DNA of 39,093 nt from Saprospiraceae bacterium (lineage in GTDB: Bacteria > Bacteroidota > Bacteroidia > Chitinophagales > Saprospiraceae). How positions within the stretch are numbered: position 1 is the stretch's first letter; each line of letters starts with the position of its first letter. The position numbers were made by a program, and so were the translations under genes. The stretch spans positions 1 through 39,093 of the forward strand of contig JAHDIN010000026.1 in the NCBI GenBank assembly GCA_020630775.1, read 5' to 3'. Under the pieces are notes generated by a model, which was given only the letters and a program-made list of their open reading frames with translations, was not told where the DNA came from and ran no database searches. Below, in pieces: positions 31,634-39,093 of the stretch.

Positions 31634-34516
31634 ATGGAAATTGGAAACATTAAAAATCACAACAACTATTTCTCAAAATTATATTCTCGAAAACGACGGT
31701 ATGTTATTATCTACCTGTTGACTTTGGTCTCAGTGAGTATGTTCAGTCAGATAGCTCACTTTCCATTTAATACAGATTTAAATGATGTGGTACAAGGTTA
31801 TGTGCCTGCAGAGCAGGGGAGTCCTGCCTTGATCACTCTCGATGGCAACCAGGCGGTAGAGCTTGAGGGTGATGAATATTTAGAGTTGCCTAATGCACTC
31901 CATCAAAGCATTGATCCCAATCAAGATTTAGAAATTCAGATTAAATTTAAAATAACAGATACATACGCTGATACTCCATATAGTGGAAATGGTCTTTTTG
32001 GTGATGAAGGAAAACGCATTCTGGTTAGTAATAAGTTTCATCATATTTATGATTTGGGATTTGAGATATATACCCAATATATGGATGAAGAATACCGCTT
32101 GCTTATGTCTTTTGGTGATGACTTGGTTGCTGGGGGCACATTTATATTTACTAATGTCATAGAAGAAGATGAATGGGTGGATCTCCGATTAATATTTAGA
32201 CTAAATAAGGACGTCCCTGATATTGTATATAAATTAAATGGTTACTATAGTCATTTTCCTCTGAATTATTTAGATGTCAATCTGTTCAAGCAATCTTTAG
32301 ACACGCAAGATATTTGGATTGGGACAGATAATGGAGATTTCCAACAATTTGAGAACTATGCCTATGCGGAAGTAGCTATAGATAATCTCAAAATTTTCAA
32401 CCCTGTTTCTGACGGTAATGCTTCATTAGTTTCTGCGGCTTTAGATACGATGGTTAATCATGTTAATGGTACGCATGTGCTGACACAGGCAGAGCAATTG
32501 GTTCAAGTAACGACCATTACCAATGAGTGGGATGATAATACATTTACGGAGATCAAGTTGGATATTTTAGAATACATAGATACCTATGAGCAACATGTCG
32601 GTCGCGTATTTATTAATTATCCAGAGGCCATAAATCCTAAGGAGGTTTCTTTGGATAGAGCCTTGCAATACATGTTAATCCAGTATTGTATTGATAATGT
32701 TTATACCAATGATAATGTTGCAAGCATGGCAGGTATAGATTTTATAGATTATGAAAATATGCTCGGGACTATACCTGCTTCGGCGCCAAGGATTACAAGT
32801 TCTGCCTCAATAGATGGTACCTATAATTCACATCCTGCATACTACCTCAATAATCAAGAATTTGTTATCCGTCCAACTGGATTCTATGTAGCTCCAGGTG
32901 AATTGGTGGATATTACTTTACCGTCTAGTGTCGTTGATCAAGGCGTACGCATTCATGTAGGCGCGCATTTTGTTGACCTAAGAGAAGACTCACAATTTTT
33001 TGGAAGATTTCCAACGATGGCAACAAAGTTTCCGGTGGATAGTACGACGACAGCAGTGACCAATCCGTTTGGTGGAGCAATCTATTTAATTTTTCCTGAT
33101 GGCTCTAATTTTGGAAGTGTCAATCTTCAAGTAGCCAATGCAGTAAAATCTCCCTACTACTCGTCGAAGGCAGGATTTTCAAATTCGCTTGCTGAATTTC
33201 AAACAGATCTTAATAATGCTTATGTGCAATGGGTTGATGTTGAAAGCGATCATTTTATGGCTACTTTTCCTAGAGCTTTAGCGATTATATCTCCAGATCC
33301 GGGACCCTATATGGACCCCATAGATGAAATGGTGGCTAACTTCAATGTCATTGCGGGACGACCTTTACAAAAGATAAGATCCGAATATATTATTAGCGAG
33401 CCACAGTTGTATACCAGTGGCACTATTCCTGCATCGTATCCTATGTCTATCATCAACGGCGACTTAACAGAGTCGGATCAATGGGCATTACCTGTATCAG
33501 CTTTAGATCCTGATAAGTATATAAATACATTTGAAGGAACAACTTTGCTTCATGAGTTGGGCCATTTGCATAACATACCCACGATGTATGAAGAAGATGA
33601 AACCAATGTTGATGTGCCTACAGTAATGGGTATTCAAACAGCATTCAACATGCCTTTGGATACAGCATTTTATTACAGTTCTGGTTTTCAATTTTTGACT
33701 AGAGATCAAGCGGCACTTGATTGGATGTTAGATACTAAATTTAGAAATAAGGAAATGGCAGAATTTCTAGAAGTATCTTATCAGTTGCGCGGCATTGCTA
33801 AGTATATTGATGTTGTGGGTTTACATACATGGGATTCACTTGGTTTGATACATCAACATTGGTATGAAGAAGCCCTGGCTTCCGGTATGAATCCATTGGG
33901 TATACAACAAGTGTCACCTGATGAATATATCGAAGTAGCATCAGATCAATTGGATTACAATTTTGCGCCTTTATGGGAATTTTGGGGAAGCCTCCCTTCT
34001 GATACCTTGAAGAATCAATTAGATGGTTACAATAGTGAATTAAGAATCAGAGATCGAATTTTGCATTACAGAAATTTGGTTCCTGTTAATGCAAGTGAAT
34101 TCTTGAATGTATATAATGAAATCACACCCAACATTGAAGAACATCATGTTGAGCGATATGATGACTTGCTTCAATACTATGATGCATCAGTAGCGGATTC
34201 AATCATCTCCCGAATTGATGAAATTCTTTGTGAATATTTTGATACCAATTGTACTGTCACAGATGTCGATGTACTACTAGAACCAGATGCGATAACCCTT
34301 TTGCCCAATCCAACGATCGATATTTTTGAGATACAAGGGCCGATGGGGGATTACACCATTCGCATTCTAGATGCTGCAGGTAATCTGGTTCAAACGGTGA
34401 CTTACTCCGGGTCAGAACACGCCATCGATATTTCGATGCTTCCTGCTGGATTATTGTTTATAGAGATCAATAATCCCAACAATTTGACATGTATGAAAAA
34501 GATAATTAAGCTCTGA
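31634..34516 (+). CDS. T9SS-secreted M60-like metallopeptidase with LamG-type domain
   Basis: 960 residues. A basic leader and hydrophobic segment end at about 39 (SMFSQ). Residues about 42-260 form a LamG/concanavalin-like domain (FPFNTDLNDVVQG, LEGDEYLELPNALHQS, DIWIGTDNG). The peptidase region has RPTGFYVAPGELVDITLPS and VRIHVGAHF blocks of the M60 family and the zinc motif HELGHLHN with His640, Glu641, His644 and a downstream Glu. The C-terminus (about 885-960, LLPNPTIDIFEIQG ending MKKIIKL) is a type IX secretion sorting domain, so the enzyme is exported and surface-bound or released. M60 members act on mucin-like glycoproteins; the substrate here is inferred only. Confidence 0.87.
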   Translation: MEIGNIKNHNNYFSKLYSRKRRYVIIYLLTLVSVSMFSQIAHFPFNTDLNDVVQGYVPAEQGSPALITLDGNQAVELEGDEYLELPNALHQSIDPNQDLEIQIKFKITDTYADTPYSGNGLFGDEGKRILVSNKFHHIYDLGFEIYTQYMDEEYRLLMSFGDDLVAGGTFIFTNVIEEDEWVDLRLIFRLNKDVPDIVYKLNGYYSHFPLNYLDVNLFKQSLDTQDIWIGTDNGDFQQFENYAYAEVAIDNLKIFNPVSDGNASLVSAALDTMVNHVNGTHVLTQAEQLVQVTTITNEWDDNTFTEIKLDILEYIDTYEQHVGRVFINYPEAINPKEVSLDRALQYMLIQYCIDNVYTNDNVASMAGIDFIDYENMLGTIPASAPRITSSASIDGTYNSHPAYYLNNQEFVIRPTGFYVAPGELVDITLPSSVVDQGVRIHVGAHFVDLREDSQFFGRFPTMATKFPVDSTTTAVTNPFGGAIYLIFPDGSNFGSVNLQVANAVKSPYYSSKAGFSNSLAEFQTDLNNAYVQWVDVESDHFMATFPRALAIISPDPGPYMDPIDEMVANFNVIAGRPLQKIRSEYIISEPQLYTSGTIPASYPMSIINGDLTESDQWALPVSALDPDKYINTFEGTTLLHELGHLHNIPTMYEEDETNVDVPTVMGIQTAFNMPLDTAFYYSSGFQFLTRDQAALDWMLDTKFRNKEMAEFLEVSYQLRGIAKYIDVVGLHTWDSLGLIHQHWYEEALASGMNPLGIQQVSPDEYIEVASDQLDYNFAPLWEFWGSLPSDTLKNQLDGYNSELRIRDRILHYRNLVPVNASEFLNVYNEITPNIEEHHVERYDDLLQYYDASVADSIISRIDEILCEYFDTNCTVTDVDVLLEPDAITLLPNPTIDIFEIQGPMGDYTIRILDAAGNLVQTVTYSGSEHAIDISMLPAGLLFIEINNPNNLTCMKKIIKL

Positions 34517-34588
34517 TAGTTATCAGTTAATAGAGCGCTACTGCCAAACAATTAGCACCATATATATACATCACTAAAATTTATTAAA

Positions 34589-34909
34589 ATGTCTAAAAAA
34601 ATAATCTTAAGCCTTTGTTTGATCATAGCTGTGATAGGCTTATCCTTCAGTCAATCTAATGAAAATATTGATATCAAACGATCAACAAACAAAACCATTA
34701 CTGCAAGTGAAAATAATTCAATATCAGAGATTAAGTCCAGTGATCTAGTAGTTAGGTCCAAAGCGCCATCTAAAAGTAGATTAAGAAACAAGTACAGGAT
34801 ACGTAGGTGTTGCGCTACAGATCATCATGGGTCACATAAAGATCTTATTTCAGAATATAGAAAGGAGAGATTAAATAGATCATTTATTCGAATGATAAAA
34901 AATGAATAA
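34589..34909 (+). CDS. Small basic secreted protein, unknown family
   Basis: 106 residues. Signal peptide MSKKIILSLCLIIAVIGLSF, then SQ cleavage. The mature part begins with a Ser/Thr/Asn-rich linker, then becomes very basic (SKSRLRNKYRIRRCCATDHH, RKERLNRSFIRMIKNE) with a CC pair and His residues. No family recognised. It lies 72 bp after the M60 gene on the same strand and may be co-transcribed. Confidence 0.55.
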   Translation: MSKKIILSLCLIIAVIGLSFSQSNENIDIKRSTNKTITASENNSISEIKSSDLVVRSKAPSKSRLRNKYRIRRCCATDHHGSHKDLISEYRKERLNRSFIRMIKNE

Positions 34910-35016
34910 GTAAAAGGTTGAGTGCTTTGCTCTAGAATGGATGGACTATATTTTTAGGTCATTCATTTTACCACTTCAAAGAATTTGACTAAATTCCCTA
35001 AATTCAAATTCTTATT

Positions 35017-36585
35017 ATGATGAAAATCTTGTCTTGGACTGCTTTGATATTTCTTGCGTCGTTCTTGCAAAATTGTCGCCATGAAAATATATCCACTCAA
35101 GAGAATGTGACTGATACCCATGCCGACGAATTAGGAACCATAAATATAGATATCACCTGCGCTGACGCAGCCAAACCGTATTTTACCGAAGGATTACTTT
35201 TATTACATAGTTTTCAATTTGATGATGCCGCAGAGAAATTTCAAAAGGCACAAGCATTAGATTCACTTTGCGCTATGGCGTATTGGGGTGAAGCGATGAC
35301 TAAAAACCATCCGCTTTGGAGAGAGCAAGATAAAGAAGAGGCCCTGAGCATTCTAAGCCAATTGGGTTCGACAAAAGAAGCACAAGCGCTCAAGTTTAAA
35401 GAAGGATTTGAGAGAGATATGTATAATGCTTTGGTTACATTATATGGTTCGGGGACTAAGAAGGAGAATGATTTAGAGTATGCTGAATTTATGTCCAAAT
35501 TAAAAGATAAGTATCCTGACAACCACGAAGTTCAAGCATTTTATGCTTTATCATTGTTGGGAGCTATTGAAGATGACCGACAAGAAAGTATGTATAATAA
35601 GGGCGCACGCATTGCGCAATCTATTATAGAAGAAAACCCTAATCATCCTGGAGCTTTACATTATTTAATCCATAGCTACGATGATCCAGAACACGCACAT
35701 AAAGCTTTGGATGCGGCATACAGCTATTCTAAAGTAGCACCTGATGCAGCGCATGCTTTACATATGCCATCTCATATATTTGTTGCTCTAGGCATGTGGG
35801 ATGAGGTTATTGCTTCAAATACAAAAGCAGTAGCTGCGAGTAAAGAGCGCAGAGATCGAAAGGCATTGCCCCTCAAAGCGATAGATTTTCATTCCTTAAA
35901 ATGGTGGATGTACGGCCATTTGCAAAGAGGCGAGTTTGAAGAAGCCAAGCAATTGGTTTTGGAAATGAAAAATTATTGTGAACAAGAAAGCAGTCCTAAG
36001 GCTATTTCTCATAATGTGATGATGAAAGCCGCCTATTGTTCTGAAACGAATGACTGGTCTGATGAAATATTAAATGATGACGTAGATTATGGTGATGTAT
36101 CTGTTCAGATATATGCCACACTTCAATATCTAAATGCCATGAAAGCATTTAAAAATAAAGATGCAAAAGCTTTAGAATCAATCATTCAATCAATGAATGC
36201 ACCTATAGCCGAAGCACATAAAACGGCTATGTCTGCTTCATCGTCCATGTGCAGTGGTAGCTATGATAGAGCACGCCCTACACTGAATCATGTCAAAAGG
36301 GCAGAGGTGTATCAATTGCAAATTAGAGCGTTACATGCGATGCTCAAAAATGATGCTGCATCTGTTGAGGCTAATTTGATAGCTGCAATAGAAAAGGAAT
36401 CGACGACCACCTATAAATATGGTCCACCAGAAATAGTCAAGCCATCTTATGAAATGTATGCAGAATGGCTAGAGCAGTCGGGTAATAATCAAGAAGCGAA
36501 AAAGTATTATACAAAAGTACTGGATCGAGCACCAGGCAGGTATATTCCAACGAAAGCGATTTCTAGGTTGAATGAATTAATTTAA
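35017..36585 (+). CDS. TPR-repeat lipoprotein
   Basis: 522 residues. Lipobox FLQNC with Cys20. TPR-type helical pairs run through the protein: GLLLLHSFQFDDAAEKFQKA, MAYWGEAMTKNHPLW, then PGALHYLIHSYDDPEHAHKA, HALHMPSHIFVALGMWDEVI, and a C-terminal TPR (WLEQSGNNQEAKKYYTKVL). The PGALHYLIH and HMPSHIF blocks mark a family of TPR lipoproteins common in Bacteroidota and some Proteobacteria, role unknown. First gene of a three-gene operon: the DUF2306 gene starts 10 bp after its stop. Confidence 0.85.
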   Translation: MMKILSWTALIFLASFLQNCRHENISTQENVTDTHADELGTINIDITCADAAKPYFTEGLLLLHSFQFDDAAEKFQKAQALDSLCAMAYWGEAMTKNHPLWREQDKEEALSILSQLGSTKEAQALKFKEGFERDMYNALVTLYGSGTKKENDLEYAEFMSKLKDKYPDNHEVQAFYALSLLGAIEDDRQESMYNKGARIAQSIIEENPNHPGALHYLIHSYDDPEHAHKALDAAYSYSKVAPDAAHALHMPSHIFVALGMWDEVIASNTKAVAASKERRDRKALPLKAIDFHSLKWWMYGHLQRGEFEEAKQLVLEMKNYCEQESSPKAISHNVMMKAAYCSETNDWSDEILNDDVDYGDVSVQIYATLQYLNAMKAFKNKDAKALESIIQSMNAPIAEAHKTAMSASSSMCSGSYDRARPTLNHVKRAEVYQLQIRALHAMLKNDAASVEANLIAAIEKESTTTYKYGPPEIVKPSYEMYAEWLEQSGNNQEAKKYYTKVLDRAPGRYIPTKAISRLNELI

Positions 36586-36595
36586 GAACAAACTC

Positions 36596-37228
36596 ATGGG
36601 CAGAATTAAGAGCAAAATATCTTGGGGCCTATTTGCCTTCAGTAGTATCATGATTGGTTTATATCCAATTGTGTATTTTGTTATCGACCATGAGTTCGGC
36701 TTATTATCTAATAAAACAGATGCATTATTAGCAGATACTTTTTGGAATATTGGCTTCTATGGCCATATAACATTAGGGGGCTTATCCCTTTTTATCGGAT
36801 GGATGCAGTTTAGCAAAAAGTTACGGAAGCAAAAGATAGAATGGCATCGTAAGGTAGGGTACGTTTATACGGTGGCAGCCACCATCAGTGGTCTTTGTGC
36901 GATATATATTGGCATCTTTGCTACAGGAGGTATAGTGGCCATTGTTGGATTTATGACTCTCGGGGTACTTTGGGTCATCTCGACCGTATCAGCTTTAGTG
37001 TCCATAAAAAAAGGAGATGTCCGAAGACATGAAAACTTAATGATCATATCCTATGCTTGTTGTTTTGCTGCTGTGACCTTACGTCTATGGTTGCCGATTT
37101 GCGATGCATTTGCGGGAGGATTTATTCCCGGTTATAGAATTGTTGCTTGGTTGTGTTGGGTGCCCAATGTTTTGGCGGCACTATTGATTATAAACAGAAA
37201 AAACAAACGTCTTGAGAAGTTCGCATAA
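36596..37228 (+). CDS. DUF2306 membrane protein
   Basis: 210 residues with about six membrane helices. Family marks: HITLGGLSLFIGWMQFSKKL, EWHRKVGYVYTVAATISGL with the conserved H-R-x-x-G-Y, and KGDVRRHENLMIISYACCF with R-R-H-x-x-x-M, typical of DUF2306. The conserved histidines could bind heme or metal (inference). It overlaps the amidohydrolase start by 17 nt and follows the TPR lipoprotein at 10 bp. Confidence 0.87.
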   Translation: MGRIKSKISWGLFAFSSIMIGLYPIVYFVIDHEFGLLSNKTDALLADTFWNIGFYGHITLGGLSLFIGWMQFSKKLRKQKIEWHRKVGYVYTVAATISGLCAIYIGIFATGGIVAIVGFMTLGVLWVISTVSALVSIKKGDVRRHENLMIISYACCFAAVTLRLWLPICDAFAGGFIPGYRIVAWLCWVPNVLAALLIINRKNKRLEKFA

Positions 37229-38684
37229 ATTTATAACACTTGGAAAATCAGGTCTTTTCTTTATTCTCATTTTTATTTGTTGTTCAAGTTGTAGCGACAC
37301 ATCTCAATTTTCAAGTGCTGCATTTCTGCTTGAAAATATTCATGTAATAGATCCAATAGAGGGGAATTTAGGTAAGAAAAACCTATTGATCGATAATCAA
37401 GAAATTGTAAAGATTCTTGAAACAAGTGATGATACACATGATAAGCGTCTTAAAGTTATTGACGGCGAAGGTCAGTTCGTTATGCCAGGTTTATGGGATG
37501 CACATGTGCATTTTGATTTCGACAAAGCCATTGCTCCTAAAATGTTGGATTTGTTTTTAGGCTATGGGATTATGTACGTCCGCGATACGGGAGGACAAAT
37601 CGATATAGTTAAATCGTGGAAAGATAAAGCGGCGGCTAATCCAACACGTTATCCTGATGTAAAAATTGCGGGACCGCTCATCGATGGAAAGTTCAATGTG
37701 TATGATGGCCATAGTGCTAGTGCACCGGAACTATCCGTTCAGATGAAAGATACCGCTGATATAAGAAAAATGGTGGAGCTCTTAGTTGAGAATGATGTCG
37801 ATCTATTGAAAGCCTACGAGATGTTGACGCCTGCACAATTTGATTATATCATGGAATTGGCTGATAAATATGACCTAAAGGTAACAGGTCACGTACCATT
37901 ATCCATGACTGTTCAAGAAGCCTCTAATCTTGGATTTAATAGCATGGAACACTTCAGAAATATTGAATTATCCTGCAGCAGCGAGGCCCTTCAGTTACTT
38001 AAACAACGACAGTCTTTATTGGAAAATAAAGATGATTTGAAGGGCTATGTTTTAAGATCAAATATACATGCCGCCCAAAGAATCCGTGCTATCGAAACCA
38101 ATGATGAGCAAGTTACAGATGATGTGTTAAGCACTTTAAAAAGAAATGACACCTGGCAAATTCCAACCTTAACGTTATACATTGCTTTAGGTGAAAGGCC
38201 TTATCTAACTGGCGAATGGATAAAAAGTTATGATTATCTACCTGACACTGTTAAGCAAAGATGGATCAATCAAATAAACCAAATGTCCTTAGAGCCCCCA
38301 ACCGAGAATCTGATGAAGCAATTAAATTGGTATCGAGAGATTTTCTCAAAAGTTCATTATAAAGGCATAACCATGATGGCTGGAACGGATACCCCCATTT
38401 TCTACCTTACCCCAGGCCTAAGTCTACATGAAGAATTAAGACATATGGTCAATTACGGTATGACGCCCTTAGAGGCTATCCAGTCTGCCACCACAAATCC
38501 CGCTAAATACTTCAAACTTGACAACGAAATTGGCAGAATAAAAGCTGGGTATAAAGCTGATCTTTTAGTACTTGATAAAAACCCTTTAGAAGATATACGT
38601 CATACTTTGTCTATTAATAAAGTTGTCAGAAATGGTAAAGTTTGGGATAGCGAAGCTTTGGAATCAATTTTAAAAGCAAAGTAA
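37212..38684 (+). CDS. Amidohydrolase-family lipoprotein (prolidase/imidazolonepropionase-like)
   Basis: 490 residues from TTG 37212; no in-frame ATG lies before the signal peptide, which ends in a CCSSCS lipobox region. Metal-site motifs in order: DAHVH (His98, His100), LLKAYEM with the probable carboxylated Lys, VTGHVPLS, SMEHFRNIE, and MAGTDTPIF with the catalytic Asp. C-terminal TTNPAKYFKLDNEIGRIKAG and DLLVLDKNP are standard for the family. It probably cleaves a peptide or cyclic amide in the periplasm or at the membrane surface. Overlaps the DUF2306 gene by 17 nt, so it is the end of the operon. Confidence 0.88.
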   Translation: MRSSHKFITLGKSGLFFILIFICCSSCSDTSQFSSAAFLLENIHVIDPIEGNLGKKNLLIDNQEIVKILETSDDTHDKRLKVIDGEGQFVMPGLWDAHVHFDFDKAIAPKMLDLFLGYGIMYVRDTGGQIDIVKSWKDKAAANPTRYPDVKIAGPLIDGKFNVYDGHSASAPELSVQMKDTADIRKMVELLVENDVDLLKAYEMLTPAQFDYIMELADKYDLKVTGHVPLSMTVQEASNLGFNSMEHFRNIELSCSSEALQLLKQRQSLLENKDDLKGYVLRSNIHAAQRIRAIETNDEQVTDDVLSTLKRNDTWQIPTLTLYIALGERPYLTGEWIKSYDYLPDTVKQRWINQINQMSLEPPTENLMKQLNWYREIFSKVHYKGITMMAGTDTPIFYLTPGLSLHEELRHMVNYGMTPLEAIQSATTNPAKYFKLDNEIGRIKAGYKADLLVLDKNPLEDIRHTLSINKVVRNGKVWDSEALESILKAK

Positions 38685-38933
38685 GGGATTCCTGAAGTCA
38701 ATCGCAGATATCGACTTTGAGGTCTGATGAGAATTTTGGATTGACGAATTTCGATTTTGGATTGTTTGTTTTGAATAATTTTTTTTTTGATGTTTATACC
38801 TAGAGCCTTTTCATCGAATAGATATCTGGCTTTGAATTGCATAAGTTTTAGAATATGTTTTCAAAAACCCAATTTCATACTCGACTTTATAGAGAAGTCT
38901 TTTACTAATCGTCCTAATACTTTTTGTTATACC

Positions 38934-38977
38934 AAAAGCTCTATCCATGCGCTTCCCTTAGTCGAGAGAAAAAAGGA
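38934..38977 (+). repeat. 44-bp direct repeat of the left-end block
   Basis: It matches 164-207 at about 39 of 44 positions (AAAAGCTCT..CCATGCGCT..CTTAGTCGAGAG). Both copies lie close to the flanking IS ends, but in direct rather than inverted orientation. The surrounding 38685-38997 gap holds no gene; it has two GATTTTGGATT-like repeats and is AT-rich. Confidence 0.6.
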
Positions 38978-38997
38978 GTTTGAATGCTATGAGATAT

Positions 38998-39093
38998 TGT
39001 CCCTCCCTGAAATAGGTTTAGGCATTTAAAAGTAAAAGATGCGTAAAAAAGTAAAACCTAGAGCTGTAAGAAAATTTAGTAAAACTTTTAAAA
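38998..39093 (+). mobile_element. 5' end of an IS element with transposase start (right copy)
   Basis: The element starts TGTCCCTCCCTGAAATAGG. A transposase ATG at 39039 reads MRKKVKPRAVRKFSKTFK to the window edge. The basic RKFSKTFK stretch is like the start of IS3-family OrfA proteins (R-K-F-S-x-x-F-K). It is an inverted copy of bases 1-51. The family call rests on only 18 residues. Confidence 0.6.

Noticed and set aside
1..39093. Whole window as a composite transposon
   Set aside because: The content is mostly ordinary chromosomal genes, flanking bases of the two IS ends do not match, and a contig break at repeats explains the ends more simply.

Overview
The window looks like chromosomal DNA from a marine-type Bacteroidota, most probably near Saprospiria/Lewinella (inference). 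Grounds: low GC, lipoprotein and SusC-type genes, a C-terminal type IX secretion sorting domain, a '3-coathanger' domain, a GxxExxY gene, and a TAnnTTTG promoter box. No tRNA, rRNA, CRISPR array or replication origin was seen.

Ends: bases 1-51 and 38998-39093 are the 5' ends of two near-identical IS copies in opposite orientation, each with a transposase start reading outward. The window therefore stops inside repeats and may be a contig broken at IS copies.

0.3-8.5 kb: secreted M43 metalloprotease; a LytTR response regulator and TPR/HisKA_2 sensor kinase operon with a LytTR-like direct repeat upstream; a possible small RNA; a lipoprotein of duplicated Cys-bounded units next to a decayed relative; a Dabb lipoprotein; a TRIC/UPF0126 channel.
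8.5-10.6 kb: TetR regulator, SDR oxidoreductase and a broken OsmC gene, with matching operators before the regulator and before the SDR, which looks like an electrophile or peroxide detoxification unit.
10.7-17.9 kb: AraC regulator divergent from a TonB receptor, a GH63/MGH1-like glycosidase and an SSS symporter, forming a compact SusD-less sugar or compatible-solute uptake locus. It is followed by a DUF1761 gene broken by a 170-bp palindromic element.
17.9-21.7 kb: a 145-bp noncoding tandem repeat, a SusC-like receptor without SusD, and a hypothetical gene.
21.9-31.4 kb: an AT-rich accessory region with a Septu-like ATPase/HNH pair plus a DUF2971 gene, an IS1182 relic, a DUF5694 protein, a TetR/membrane protein pair with twin operators, two lipoproteins (one DUF3500), a decayed GxxExxY gene, a HipA-like fragment and a lone LuxR-type HTH protein.
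31.6-38.7 kb: a T9SS-exported M60-type metallopeptidase, a small basic secreted protein, and an operon of TPR lipoprotein, DUF2306 membrane protein and amidohydrolase lipoprotein.

The best candidates for an undescribed system are the three-gene PtuA/PtuB-like/DUF2971 cassette and the palindromic element family. No function here is proven beyond family-level recognition.
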